A stretch of DNA of 64,000 nucleotides from Chthoniobacter flavus (GTDB lineage Bacteria > Verrucomicrobiota > Verrucomicrobiia > Chthoniobacterales > JACTMZ01). Location: positions 1-64,000 of the forward strand of contig CAMDUL010000008.1 in assembly GCA_945878135.1 (NCBI GenBank), in the 5' to 3' direction. Under the pieces are notes generated by a model. It was given only the letters and a program-made list of their open reading frames with translations, was not told the origin of the DNA and ran no database searches. How positions within the stretch are numbered: the first letter of the stretch is position 1; every line of letters starts with the position of its first letter. A program made the position numbers and the translations under genes. Of the stretch, positions 17,111 to 26,256 are shown piece by piece.

Positions 17111-17800
17111 ATGAGCAACTTCTCCTCCACCCCTGTCGCCGATCTCGCCGCGTCCGCCCAAAGTTCTTTCCTTACCCGCGTCTACGCGCACCTCGTGCTT
17201 GCGGTCCTCCTTTTTGTCGGTTTGGAAGTCTGGTTCTTCCGCAGCGGTATCGCGGAAACCGTGCTGCGGGTTTTTTCGGGTGTCTCGTGGCTCGTGGTTC
17301 TCGGCGGATTCATGCTCCTCTCGTGGGTCGCGACCCTGATTGCCGTGCCATCGGTTTCGCGTCCCTTGCAATACGGTGGATTTTTTCTCTACGTGCTGCT
17401 GCAAGCGTTGATCACGGTCCCGTTGCTCGCCGCCGCGGAGAGCGCCGCCCCGGGTGTCATCACCAGTGCGGCTCAGGTGACCATCGGCGGTTTTCTCCTG
17501 CTCACCGCGGTGGTCGTGACCACGGGCCGCGATTTTTCTTTCCTGCGGTCCTTCCTGATCTGGGGTGGATTGTTCGGTTTGGCCGTCATCGTTTGCGCGG
17601 TGATCTTCAAATTCGATCCGGGCACGTGGTTCAGTGTGGCCATGATTGTTCTGGCCTCCGGATCGGTGCTCTACACGACCTCGAATATCATGCGTGGATT
17701 TCCGGCCAATGCCGATGTGGCCGCGTCAATCCAGCTCTTCGCCGGCATTGCCATGATGTTCTGGTATGTGCTCCGCATGTTCATGGGTTCACGGCGGTGA
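17111..17800 (+). CDS. Bax inhibitor-1/YccA family membrane protein
   Basis: 229 residues with seven predicted membrane helices. Family features: SSFLTRVYAHLVLAVLLFVGLE at the start, a VVTTGRDFSFLR-type loop and SGSVLYTTSNIMRG before the last helix. Bacterial relatives are pH-gated calcium leak channels or modulators of FtsH. It starts 38 nt after the recombinase and is probably co-transcribed with it. Confidence 0.85.
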   Translation: MSNFSSTPVADLAASAQSSFLTRVYAHLVLAVLLFVGLEVWFFRSGIAETVLRVFSGVSWLVVLGGFMLLSWVATLIAVPSVSRPLQYGGFFLYVLLQALITVPLLAAAESAAPGVITSAAQVTIGGFLLLTAVVVTTGRDFSFLRSFLIWGGLFGLAVIVCAVIFKFDPGTWFSVAMIVLASGSVLYTTSNIMRGFPANADVAASIQLFAGIAMMFWYVLRMFMGSRR

Positions 17801-17843
17801 CCTCCCGTGCCAAGCCGGACGGAGTGCGGCGTCCGGTCCCGGT

Positions 17844-18737
17844 TCATTGTTTCCTTCCCGCCGTGTCCTCGTGTCGCTGCAGCAACTCGAAGTCGATCAT
17901 GGTGTAGATGACTTTGCCGTTGCGTTGCAGCAGGGTTCCGTCGGATTGCGGACGGACGATGAGATGCCGCGGTTTGTTGTCGAGGATGTGGTAGCCGAGC
18001 CTTGAAAGGGCGTGGTTGCTCGAGCGGGTCAAGAGGACGAGGAGGTCCTGGCCGATCATACCGCGGTGGCAAGCTTCCTCGGCGTCGATCCCGTCGACCC
18101 ACGCGAAGAGCGCGAGATAATCGCGCTCGATATCGAGTTGCACCTCGGCCAATCCGTTTTCGAACTGGTCCCGGGCCATAACCTGCTGGTGCGAGCGGAA
18201 GATGTCGGCATGTCTTCCTGTTTGCCAAAGCGGGTATTTTCCGGGCGGGGAATAGATGGCGAGTGGCATTTTCGTTCTCAGGCGGTGGGGTCCGTGGTTG
18301 AGGATGTTGCCGCGCAGTTCGTGGAGAAGTCCGAACTCGGCAAAAGGGGCGAGAAAGCGTGCGTCGGCCACCGCGGTGCGCGGCAATGAGTCGAGGAAGT
18401 CGTCGGGAATGAAGAGCGGGACGTCCTGCGCAACGCGGGAAAATTTGACCACCAGATCGCGGGGCACGCGTCCGGGTGGCGCGCTGCGGGCCCGGTAGAC
18501 CGTGCCGGTGCTCGCCGCGAGGCGTTCGCCGCGAACGGCCAGGTTGTCGCGGTCCCACCAGCGCCCGGGTTGCAGGTAATCGAGCCAGTGCCAAGCCGGG
18601 CGGCTGACCCAAAAATCCGCGCCGTCGGATTGCGGGACGACGGCGTAGTCCACACCGAAGACGCGGGCGCGGCGCTCCGGCGGGAGGCTCAGGAAAGGCG
18701 GAAGTGCGCGGCCCGGCCCGGCGGCCGTGGACGGCAT
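17844..18737 (-). CDS. Kinase-like protein of unknown function
   Basis: 297 residues, no certain family. Parts match a protein-kinase fold in order: DLVVKFSR (beta-3 Lys) near residue 95, GLLHELRG (possible alpha-C Glu), YHILDNKPRHLIVR (a catalytic-loop-like His-x3-Asn-Lys-Pro) and IYTMIDFELL (DFG-like, Asp-Phe-Glu). The glycine loop is unclear, so an atypical kinase or pseudokinase is possible. ATG 18737 follows the stop of the upstream lipoprotein gene by 4 nt, so the two are coupled. It converges with the BI-1 gene. The kinase reading is inference from motif order only. Confidence 0.7.
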   Translation of the reverse strand: MPSTAAGPGRALPPFLSLPPERRARVFGVDYAVVPQSDGADFWVSRPAWHWLDYLQPGRWWDRDNLAVRGERLAASTGTVYRARSAPPGRVPRDLVVKFSRVAQDVPLFIPDDFLDSLPRTAVADARFLAPFAEFGLLHELRGNILNHGPHRLRTKMPLAIYSPPGKYPLWQTGRHADIFRSHQQVMARDQFENGLAEVQLDIERDYLALFAWVDGIDAEEACHRGMIGQDLLVLLTRSSNHALSRLGYHILDNKPRHLIVRPQSDGTLLQRNGKVIYTMIDFELLQRHEDTAGRKQ

Positions 18738-18741
18738 TTTG

Positions 18742-19236
18742 TTACCGTCCGCCACCGAGCATGCCGGGCGGCGCGGGCACGAAGCCGTAGGGGCCCGCGG
18801 GCATGTTGACGTAGTAAATGCGGTTGCTGGCCACGCGGCCGGTGGCGGTGTCGAAGATCATGACCGGACGTCCTCCCGAGGGTTTTTCCGCGATGGTGTC
18901 GACGAGGATGTAGCGGGGGATGTCGTTCATGCCGCGCTGCTGCGCGCGCATGACGAGATCTTGTCCGCGCATCTCGGCGAAGCTGCGCTGGTCTTTGTTG
19001 ACCTGCATCTTGGAGATACCGTAACCGAGGGCGCCCGCGCCGGCGGCGGCACCGAGAGCAACGGGAAGGGTGGTGCCGACCGGGACGCCGGTCGTGCCGA
19101 GGGCGATTCCGGTGGCCGCGCCGGCCAACCCGGCGGCGATGGCCGCGTTTTCCCCGGCGGTCATGTTCTCGCAACCGGCGGTGGCGAGGGATCCCAACAC
19201 GGCGGCGGTGGCGGCAAAGCGGAGAGGTTTTTGCAT
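18742..19236 (-). CDS. Glycine-zipper lipoprotein
   Basis: 164 residues. The lipoprotein signal MQKPLRFAATAAVLGSLATAGC has its lipid-modified Cys at residue 22. A glycine/alanine zipper follows (AAIAAGLAGAATGIALGTTG and on to GAAAGAGALGYG), of the type that inserts in or packs against membranes. The C-terminal soluble part (RYILVDTIAEKPSGGRPVMIFD, then VASNRIYYVNMP) is conserved-looking but unassigned, and the tail is Pro/Gly-rich. It is the first gene of a two-gene unit with the kinase-like protein. Confidence 0.8.
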   Translation of the reverse strand: MQKPLRFAATAAVLGSLATAGCENMTAGENAAIAAGLAGAATGIALGTTGVPVGTTLPVALGAAAGAGALGYGISKMQVNKDQRSFAEMRGQDLVMRAQQRGMNDIPRYILVDTIAEKPSGGRPVMIFDTATGRVASNRIYYVNMPAGPYGFVPAPPGMLGGGR

Positions 19237-19333
19237 GGTTTCTAATTAGGCAAAGCCGGGGGCTTGGCAAGTCCGCAAACGCAGATTTTCGCGGCGGCTT
19301 TGCAGGCGGCGGGCCTTGGGCTAAGGTGGCGCC

Positions 19334-19795
19334 ATGAAGTTAACGGATGAGCAAAAAGCCGTCGTGTCCCGCTGGATCGGCGAAGGGGCCACGCTGGCCG
19401 ACGTGCAACGGCGCTTGAAGGACGAGCATGGCCTCGGCCTGACTTACATGGACGTGCGTTTTCTCGTCGACGACCTGCACTTGCAACTGAAAGACCAACC
19501 GAAACAAAGCGAAGCGGCGGATCGTCTGGCCGCGGCCAAGCAGGAAGGCGAAAGCGAGAGGCACGGCGGCGGGACACCGACCGGCGGTGTGCGGGTCAGC
19601 ATGGATGCGGTGACACGGGCCTCGGCCCTGGCCAGCGGAAAGGTGACTTTTTCCGATGGCGAAACAGCCGACTGGATGCTCGATCAAACCGGAAGGCTGG
19701 GACTCAATCCGACGAATCCGGGATATCGTCCGGGCGAAAGCGACATCATGGCCTTCCAGCAGGAGTTGCAGCGCGTGGCGCAGGGGTTTGCGTGA
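19334..19795 (+). CDS. Conserved protein with helix-turn-helix-like N-terminus
   Basis: 153 residues. The N-terminus LTDEQKAVVSRWIGEGATLA then VQRRLKDEHGLGLTYMDVR resembles a resolvase/homeodomain-type helix-turn-helix. A charged linker (about 65-90) leads to a C-terminal module with ASGKVTFSDGETADWMLDQTG and RLGLNPTNPGYRPGESDI. I do not recognise a described function; such proteins occur in Verrucomicrobiota. The C-terminal module could be a small beta domain. Divergent from the lipoprotein gene. Confidence 0.78.
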   Translation: MKLTDEQKAVVSRWIGEGATLADVQRRLKDEHGLGLTYMDVRFLVDDLHLQLKDQPKQSEAADRLAAAKQEGESERHGGGTPTGGVRVSMDAVTRASALASGKVTFSDGETADWMLDQTGRLGLNPTNPGYRPGESDIMAFQQELQRVAQGFA

Positions 19796-19799
19796 AATA

Positions 19800-19825
19800 T
19801 AGAAGCTGCGGGGACGCCGCTTCTA
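19800..19825. terminator. Hairpin between convergent genes
   Basis: TAGAAGC / GCTTCTA outer stem (19800-19806 and 19819-19825), with a GC-rich inner stem after one mismatch. It is placed between the ends of the plus-strand gene (19795) and the minus-strand E2 gene (19865), so it probably terminates both. Confidence 0.55.
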
Positions 19826-19864
19826 CTCTGTCATAAACAGCGGACTGTGGCGCACATCGAAGGC

Positions 19865-21100
19865 TCAGAGTTGCTCCGGGTTGTTGAGCAACTCGGCGAT
19901 GCGCAGGAGGAGCCGGCCGGCGGCACCGCCGTCGAGGACGCGGTGGTCGAAGCTCAGGGTGAAACGCGCGGCGGTGACGGGGAGGAATTGTTCTTTGTCT
20001 TTGTCCCACTTGGGCTCGATGCGGCCGGCGCCGAGTCCGAGAAGGACGGTTTGCTCGGGGAGGGGGATCGGGGTGGCGAGGGTCAGGCCGAAGGTGCCGT
20101 AATTGGTGACGGTGGAAATGCACTGCCCCATGTCTTTCGGGGTGAGGCGGCGTTGGCGGGCCAACTCGACGAGACGGGCGTAGATGGGGACGAGTTCTTT
20201 GAGGGTGTGCTTGTCGGCTTCGCGGATGACGGGAACAAGCACGCCGTCCTCGGCTTCGACGGCGAAACCGATATCGATCGAGCCCGGATGGACGACTTGG
20301 TTGCCGATGAGGCGGCCGGCCGGGGCGCTGTTCTCGCTCAGGGCCATGGCCAGCGCGCGCAAGGCGTAGAGCGAGACGCCGGCTTTTTCGGAGGAGGCTT
20401 TGCGGTGGGCGAGCATCTTGTCGAGCTCGACGGGCAGGACGACGGTGGCCAGCGGACGGGTCCAACTGCGCCGCATGGCATCGGCCACGGCGACGCGCAT
20501 GGAGGAAGCCTCGGTGACTTTATGCTGGTCGAGGTTTTCCATGAAACGCTCGAAGTCCTCGATGGTGACGCGCCCGCCCGCCCCGCTGCCGGCCACGCCG
20601 GCGAGGTCGGCGGCGCTGAGTCCGAGTTCGGTCATGCGCGCTTTCATGCGCGGCGAAAGATAAGCGGCACCGCCGGCGTGCGCGGGGACGGGAAGGCCCT
20701 GGATCGTCGGTTCCGGTTTGTCCGACTGCTTGATCTCGGGCTTGGCCACGCGTTTCTTTTTCGGTTTTTCCGGCGCCCCGGCCGGCATGGAACCGGTGGG
20801 TTGACCGTTGGAGCCGTTTTCCTCCGGTTCGAGGTAACCCATGCGTTCGGCGTCGGCGTCCGCCACTTCGAGGTAACCGAGCGTGGCGCCGACGGCGTAG
20901 CTTTCGCCTTCGGCCGCGCGGAGCTCGACGAGCTTGCCGCTGCAGGGGGCGACAACGCCCATGACCGCTTTGTTCGTCTCGACCTCCATCACGTCGCTGT
21001 CACCGGCCACGTCCTCGCCGGGTTTGGCCAAGAGACGGACGATGGTGGCTTCGGCGATGGATTCGCCGAGTTGCGGCATGAGGAGAGGAATGCGGGCCAT
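19865..21100 (-). CDS. 2-oxoacid dehydrogenase E2 (dihydrolipoyl acyltransferase)
   Basis: 411 residues. One N-terminal lipoyl domain carries Lys44 in EVETNKAVMGV. A Pro/Lys-rich linker leads to the peripheral-subunit-binding domain (LSPRMKARMTELGL, then GSGAGGRVTIEDF, about residues 145-180) and the catalytic domain ends FDHRVLDGGAAGR with active-site His and Asp. It passes acyl groups from E1 to CoA. The start MARIPLLMPQLGES at ATG 21100 is the family norm, 5 nt after the E1beta stop. Pyruvate is the likely substrate; branched-chain or acetoin complexes have the same layout. No E3 gene is in the window. Confidence 0.93.
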   Translation of the reverse strand: MARIPLLMPQLGESIAEATIVRLLAKPGEDVAGDSDVMEVETNKAVMGVVAPCSGKLVELRAAEGESYAVGATLGYLEVADADAERMGYLEPEENGSNGQPTGSMPAGAPEKPKKKRVAKPEIKQSDKPEPTIQGLPVPAHAGGAAYLSPRMKARMTELGLSAADLAGVAGSGAGGRVTIEDFERFMENLDQHKVTEASSMRVAVADAMRRSWTRPLATVVLPVELDKMLAHRKASSEKAGVSLYALRALAMALSENSAPAGRLIGNQVVHPGSIDIGFAVEAEDGVLVPVIREADKHTLKELVPIYARLVELARQRRLTPKDMGQCISTVTNYGTFGLTLATPIPLPEQTVLLGLGAGRIEPKWDKDKEQFLPVTAARFTLSFDHRVLDGGAAGRLLLRIAELLNNPEQL

Positions 21101-21105
21101 AAAAA

Positions 21106-22071
21106 TTATTGGGTGAGAAGCTGGCGCAGGCGCGCGGCGACGGTCGTGGCGGTCGGACGGTGCGCGGCCCAGAGGTCGGGATGGTAGGGGACCGGAGTAT
21201 CTTTGGCGTTGAGTCGCATCGGCGCGGCGTCGAGGAGACCGAAGCCTTCGGTCGCGACGCGGGAAATGACTTCCGCGGTGACGCCGCCCCAGGGCCAAGC
21301 TTCGCCCACGACGAGGAGGCGTCCGGTGCGGGCGACGGAAGCGAGGACGGTGTCGGTGTCGAGCGGTTTGACCGTGCGCAGGTCGATCACTTCGATCTGC
21401 CAACCTTCCTCGACGAGATCCTCGGCCGCTTGCAGTGATTCGTGCAGCATGGCGCTGTAGGTCACGAGGGTGGCATCGCGTCCGGCCCGGGCGATCCGCG
21501 CTTTGCCGGCTGGTTGCGCGACGTCGGGAAGTTTGTCCGCCTTGAGATGGTAATAGAGGAGCTTGTGCTCGCAGAAAATCACCGGGTCGTCGATCGACAC
21601 CGCTTCGAGCATCATGCTGTAGGCGTCTTCCACCGTGGCCGGTGTCATGACGACCAGGCCGGGATAATGCGAATAGATCGCTTCCATGCTCTGGCTGTGG
21701 AACGGTCCCGCGCCGAGCGTGCCGCCGCTGGGCAGGCGCACGACGATCGGGCAGGGGACGTCGGTGCGGTAGTAGAGCGTGGCGGCTTGGTTGACGATCT
21801 GGTTGAACCCGACGGTGGAAAAGTCGGCGAATTGCATTTCGACGATGGGGCGCGCGCCTTCGATCGCGGCGCCGACTGCGAGGCCGACGATGGCGTCTTC
21901 GCTCAAGGGCGCATCCATGACGCGACCGGGAAATTCGGCAGCCAGGTTTTTCGTCGCCTTGAAGGCGCCGCCGAACGCGCCGACGTCCTGCCCGTAAATA
22001 AAGACGCGCGGGTCGTCGGTCAGTGCTTTCTCCTGCGCGGCGCGGATGGCTTCAAGGTAAGTGACGCTCAT
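21106..22071 (-). CDS. 2-oxoacid dehydrogenase E1 component, beta subunit
   Basis: 321 residues, typical length. Motifs: YLEAIRAAQEKALTDDPRVF, GQDVGAFGGAFKATKNL, DAPLSEDAIVGLAVGAAIEG, VEMQFADFSTVGFNQIVNQAA and the C-terminal VIDLRTVKPLDTDT. It forms the alpha2beta2 thiamine-diphosphate enzyme with the preceding gene, with which its ATG overlaps by 4 nt. Confidence 0.94.
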   Translation of the reverse strand: MSVTYLEAIRAAQEKALTDDPRVFIYGQDVGAFGGAFKATKNLAAEFPGRVMDAPLSEDAIVGLAVGAAIEGARPIVEMQFADFSTVGFNQIVNQAATLYYRTDVPCPIVVRLPSGGTLGAGPFHSQSMEAIYSHYPGLVVMTPATVEDAYSMMLEAVSIDDPVIFCEHKLLYYHLKADKLPDVAQPAGKARIARAGRDATLVTYSAMLHESLQAAEDLVEEGWQIEVIDLRTVKPLDTDTVLASVARTGRLLVVGEAWPWGGVTAEVISRVATEGFGLLDAAPMRLNAKDTPVPYHPDLWAAHRPTATTVAARLRQLLTQ

Positions 22072-23108
22072 TCTTCCTCCGCGTCGTAATGTCCGTCGAC
22101 CAGATGCTCCGTCGAGATGGCCTGCCAGTCCTCGGCATTCGGATTGGGTCCTTTTTCACGCTGCGCTTTGTTCAGCGCGGTCTCCACTTCGGCCTGCGCT
22201 TCCTTGGTCCATTGGGAGATATTATCGGCCGTGGCGAGGTCGGCCGCGATGAGTTGCCGGGCCCCGACCTCGAGGCAGTCGCGTCCGACATTGGCTTTGC
22301 GCAGGGCGGCATCGACGTAACCGGCGTCATCGTGCTCTCCGTGGCCGACCAGGCGCAGGAGGGTGGCAACGACGAGCTGCGGTCCGTTGCCCTCGCGCGC
22401 GGCCTGCACGGCGAGGCGCAAGGTTTCCAGGCAGGCCATGGGATCGGTGCCGTCGCATTTGAATCCGGCGATGCCGTAGCCGGCGGCTTTGTCGAGGAGG
22501 TCGGCGCAGGCGAACTGGCGGTTGTTCGGCGTGGAGTAGGCGTATTGGTTGTTGGCCACCACGACGACGAGCGGGAGGTGTTCGACCGCCGCCATGTTGA
22601 TGCCTTCGTGGAAGGCGCCGGTCGAGGTGCCGCCGTCGCCGATGGAAGTGACCCCGACCACGCCGGTCTCGCCGCGCAGGCGCCGGGCGTAGAGTCCGCC
22701 GGCCACCACGGGCACGAGAGCGCCCAGATGGCTGATCATGGCGTAGTAGCCGTCGCGCGGGCGGCCGCGGTGGATGTTGCCATCGCGTCCGCGCATGGGC
22801 CCCTGGGCCGAGCCGAGGTAGGTGCGCAGGGTATCGAGCACGGTGTCGCCGAAAGCGAGGCGTCCGGCCTGGTCGCGGATGAGCGGACCGAAGATGTCGC
22901 CCTTTTTCAGAAAGATGGACGACGCGGTGCTGAGGGCTTCCTGGCCTTTGCCGAGGAAGACGCCGCCTTTGATCATCCCGGCACGGTAAAGACTCGCGAG
23001 TTTGTCTTCTGTCGCGCGGGCCAGAAGCATGACGCGGTAGGCTCGCACGATGAGCGCGGGATCGAGGTCATTATGCGCCACCGTCTTTTCCTTGACTGCC
23101 GTGACCAT
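22068..23108 (-). CDS. 2-oxoacid dehydrogenase E1 component, alpha subunit
   Basis: 346 residues from ATG 23108. The thiamine-diphosphate/Mg site is GDGGTSTGAFHEGINMAA with VANNQYAYSTP after it; GVFLGKGQEAL and SHLGALVPVVAGG are also typical. It decarboxylates a 2-oxo acid, probably pyruvate. It is the first gene of the E1alpha-E1beta-E2 operon and is divergent from the peptide ABC genes, with a 100-bp spacer. The in-frame region upstream to 23543 is antisense to the binding-protein gene and is not included. Confidence 0.93.
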   Translation of the reverse strand: MVTAVKEKTVAHNDLDPALIVRAYRVMLLARATEDKLASLYRAGMIKGGVFLGKGQEALSTASSIFLKKGDIFGPLIRDQAGRLAFGDTVLDTLRTYLGSAQGPMRGRDGNIHRGRPRDGYYAMISHLGALVPVVAGGLYARRLRGETGVVGVTSIGDGGTSTGAFHEGINMAAVEHLPLVVVVANNQYAYSTPNNRQFACADLLDKAAGYGIAGFKCDGTDPMACLETLRLAVQAAREGNGPQLVVATLLRLVGHGEHDDAGYVDAALRKANVGRDCLEVGARQLIAADLATADNISQWTKEAQAEVETALNKAQREKGPNPNAEDWQAISTEHLVDGHYDAEEE

Positions 23109-23208
23109 CAGGAAGGAGAGCTTAATGCGGCGGGGGCCTGCCCTGCAAAGGGAAAACAGGCTGTTGCGAACGCCCTTTTGGCTCGCGAAGAGGTTCTTAA
23201 CGGGGAAA

Positions 23209-25290
23209 ATGCGCCGGATGCCCCGGGTGCGAACTTTGATTGTCGGAATTCCGCTGCTCTTGGCGGCGGTCACAGCCGTCGCGCTCTGGACGGTGGCCCG
23301 CGTCTCGGTGGACAAGAAAAACGAGATGTATATCGGCAGCATCGGGGAGCCGACCACGCTCAATCCGGTCCAGGCGGCCGATGCGGCCGCCAGCTCGGTC
23401 ACGGGCGTCGTTTTCAACGGACTGCTCAAATACAACGCCGATCTGGAAATCGTCGGCGACCTGGCCGCGGAGTGGGACCTGAGCCAGCGGAGCACGTTTT
23501 TCTTCGCCACGGACGAAGAGGCGGTCATGGCCGCGGCCAACATGGAGGCGGGGATCGTCGACCGCGCGGCCTTGCACCTGCGGCGCTACACCGTGGGGGA
23601 CAAGCGGTTGGTGCTCGAGTTGTCGCTCCCCGGGGTCAGCGATTCGCGCAAGCTGGCCGAGAAATTCGGCGTGGCGGCCCTGCCGACCCGGACCGCGTCC
23701 ATCGCCGCGTCCAAACCGCTGGGTGACGCGTTGTCGAGGTTCGCCGCGGAGGATTTGGCCGCGCAGGTCGTGCGCGTCTGGACCAATGGCAACCTCGGCG
23801 AACTGGTTTTTCTCGGCAACGAGGAGGCGACGCTCGGGCGCTTGCGTGTCTGGTTGGCCGAACGCTTCGGCGAGGAAGGGTTGGTCATCGAGCCGGTGCT
23901 CGCGCCGGAGTTTCTGGCCGAGCCGGAAGTGACGTTCCGTCTGCACGAGGGCGTGCGCTGGCACGATGGCGCGCCGTTCACCTCGCGCGATGTCAAATTC
24001 ACCTACGACGCGATCATGGACGACCGCGTGGCTTCGCCGCGCAAACCGGACTACGAACTGGTGCTCTCGGTCGACGCGCCCGACGGGCAGACCGTGCGCG
24101 TGGTTTACCGGCGTCCGTTTTCCCCCGCGCTGGAGAGCTGGATGATGAGTGTGTTGCCGGCGCACTTGCTGGCGGACATCGCGCCCGACCAGTGGCCGCT
24201 CACCTTCAACCGCGCGCCGGTCGGGACGGGTCCGTTCAAGTTCGCCGAATGGAAGACGAACCAATTCGTCCGCGTGGCGCGCAACGACGACTATTTCAAA
24301 GGGCGTCCGCACTTGGACGGCATCGTCTTCCGCTCCCTGCCCGATCCGCTGACCCTGCGGCTCGCCTTCGAAACGCGGCAGGTCGATTTCTGGTCGGTCG
24401 ACCCTTGGGCGGTGGGGAGCTTCCGCGAGGACGAACGCTTCACGCTCTTCACCTCGCCGAGCAATTCCTACAACTACGTCGGCTGGAACCTGCGGCGGCC
24501 CATGTTCCAGGACCTGCGCGTGCGGCAGGCGCTGGCCCACGCGGTCAATATCGACCAGATGATCCGTTACGTGCTTTACGGTTACGGCACGCAGAGCACG
24601 GGAATTTTCACGCCCGAAATGTGGTTCTTCAACCCGGACGTCCAGCCGCTGGCCTACGATCCGGAGAAGGCCAAGCAATTGCTCGATGCGGCCGGCTGGG
24701 TGCCGGGGCCGGACGGGGTGCGGGTGAAGGACGGAAAGCGCTTTGCCTTCACCCTGATCACGAACAACGGCAATGTCATCCGCAGCGATATCGCCACGCT
24801 GGTGCAGGAGAACCTCCGCGCGGTCGGCATCGAAGTCACGGTCGAGATGTATGAATGGGCCGTGTTCCTCAAACGTTTCGTCAATCAGGGCGAGTTCGAC
24901 GCCGTGGTGCTCGGCTGGGCCTTGGGGCAGGGGTTCGACCAGTTCCAGATCTGGCATTCCACGCAAACCGAGCCCGAGCGGCTCAACATGGTCGGATACC
25001 AGAGCAAAGAGGCCGACCGCCTGCTCGAATCGGTCCGCGAGGAATTCGACCGCGAGGAAATCATCCGTCAGTGCGGCGAGTTGCAGCAGTTGATTTACAA
25101 CGACCAGCCGTATTTGTTTTTGTTCGTGCCGGAAGGAACCTCGGTCATGTGGAAAGACGCCTTCCGGGTGAAGCGTCCGGGTCCCGACGGCACGTGGATC
25201 GACGAGCCGGTGACCATGACCAAGGCCGGTTGGAGCCACTACCTCGAGTGGTTCTACCGGCCGGAATACGGGCAGGAGGCGTCCGAATAA
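23209..25290 (+). CDS. Peptide-type ABC transporter substrate-binding protein (family 5) with inserted domain
   Basis: 693 residues from ATG 23209, longer than the usual 520-600. A membrane anchor or signal (VRTLIVGIPLLLAAVTAVALW) is followed by the SBP5 start (GEPTTLNPVQAADAA, LLKYNADLEIVGDLAAEWDL). About 150 extra residues (approximately 98-245) then separate this from the usual continuation VTFRLHEGVRWHDGAPFTS. The rest is canonical: PVGTGPFKFAEWK, VRQALAHAVNIDQMI, MYEWAVFLKRFV. It captures peptides or similar solutes outside the membrane. Hydrophobicity without a clear lipobox suggests an uncleaved anchor. It leads the four-gene importer operon. Confidence 0.9.
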   Translation: MRRMPRVRTLIVGIPLLLAAVTAVALWTVARVSVDKKNEMYIGSIGEPTTLNPVQAADAAASSVTGVVFNGLLKYNADLEIVGDLAAEWDLSQRSTFFFATDEEAVMAAANMEAGIVDRAALHLRRYTVGDKRLVLELSLPGVSDSRKLAEKFGVAALPTRTASIAASKPLGDALSRFAAEDLAAQVVRVWTNGNLGELVFLGNEEATLGRLRVWLAERFGEEGLVIEPVLAPEFLAEPEVTFRLHEGVRWHDGAPFTSRDVKFTYDAIMDDRVASPRKPDYELVLSVDAPDGQTVRVVYRRPFSPALESWMMSVLPAHLLADIAPDQWPLTFNRAPVGTGPFKFAEWKTNQFVRVARNDDYFKGRPHLDGIVFRSLPDPLTLRLAFETRQVDFWSVDPWAVGSFREDERFTLFTSPSNSYNYVGWNLRRPMFQDLRVRQALAHAVNIDQMIRYVLYGYGTQSTGIFTPEMWFFNPDVQPLAYDPEKAKQLLDAAGWVPGPDGVRVKDGKRFAFTLITNNGNVIRSDIATLVQENLRAVGIEVTVEMYEWAVFLKRFVNQGEFDAVVLGWALGQGFDQFQIWHSTQTEPERLNMVGYQSKEADRLLESVREEFDREEIIRQCGELQQLIYNDQPYLFLFVPEGTSVMWKDAFRVKRPGPDGTWIDEPVTMTKAGWSHYLEWFYRPEYGQEASE

Positions 25291-25293
25291 GCC

Positions 25294-26256
25294 ATGACCG
25301 CCTTCATCATCCGCCGCCTGCTCATTTCGATCGTGCTTTTGTTTTTCATCAGCCTGATTTCCTTTTTCATCATCACGCTGACCCCCGGCAGTCCGTATCC
25401 TTGGGGCGAGCTGAACCCGAAAGTTTCCGAGGACGTGAAGCGCATCTTCCGCGAGAAGTTCCACCTCGATCGTCCGTTGCACGAGCAATACGGCTTCATC
25501 ATGCGCGACTTGTTCACGGGAGAGTTGCGCAGCATCAAGGACGAGCGTCCGGTCTTGCAGAAAATCGCCGAACGTCTCCCGGCCACCCTTGTCCTCAATC
25601 TCGGGGCGCTCGCGCTTTCCTTGAGCTTCGGTCTGATGCTCGGGGTTTACGGGGCGCGCTATGCCGGGCGCCCGCCCGATGTGATCACAAGTATCCTCGC
25701 TTTTGTTTTCATCGCGTTGCCCGGTTTCTGGGTTTCCTATCTTCTGGCCATCGGGCTGGTCAACTATGCCGCCGTGCCCATCCTCGGCACGCACACCATC
25801 GGGGTGACCTTCGCCAACGGGCTCGAGGTCTTCCTCGACCGCTGGTGGCACGTCATGCTGCCGGCTTCCATTCTGGCCATCGGCGGCATCGCCGTGCAGT
25901 CGCGTTTCATCCGCGCGAGCATGATCGAAACCCTGCGCGAGGATTACATCCGCACGGCGCGGGCCAAGGGGCTCGACGAGAACGCGGTCTTTTACCGCCA
26001 CGCCCTGCGCAATTCGGTCCGTCCGCTCATCACGGGCATCGGCATGCTTCTGCCCGCCCTGATCGGCGGGGCGGTGATCATCGAAAACATTTTCGCCTAC
26101 CCCGGGATGGGGCGCCTGGGCTACGAGGCGGTGCTGGAGCGCGATTACCCCACGCTGGTGGCGCTGAATTTCGTCACCGCGGCGCTTGTCCTGCTGGGCA
26201 ACCTGCTGGCCGACGTGCTGTACGCGGTGGTCGATCCGAGGGTGCGACTGGAATGA
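25294..26256 (+). CDS. dppB: Peptide-type ABC transporter permease (DppB/OppB-like)
   Basis: 320 residues with six helices. The N-terminus (MTAFIIRRLLISIVLLFFIS) and FREKFHLDRPLHEQYG are typical of DppB. The EAA loop is IRASMIETLREDYIRTARAKGL, which couples to the ATPase (read IRASMIETLRED then YIRTARAKGL). ENIFAYPGMGRLGYEAVLERDYP precedes the last helix. Starts 3 nt after the binding-protein stop and overlaps the next permease by 4 nt. Confidence 0.94.
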   Translation: MTAFIIRRLLISIVLLFFISLISFFIITLTPGSPYPWGELNPKVSEDVKRIFREKFHLDRPLHEQYGFIMRDLFTGELRSIKDERPVLQKIAERLPATLVLNLGALALSLSFGLMLGVYGARYAGRPPDVITSILAFVFIALPGFWVSYLLAIGLVNYAAVPILGTHTIGVTFANGLEVFLDRWWHVMLPASILAIGGIAVQSRFIRASMIETLREDYIRTARAKGLDENAVFYRHALRNSVRPLITGIGMLLPALIGGAVIIENIFAYPGMGRLGYEAVLERDYPTLVALNFVTAALVLLGNLLADVLYAVVDPRVRLE

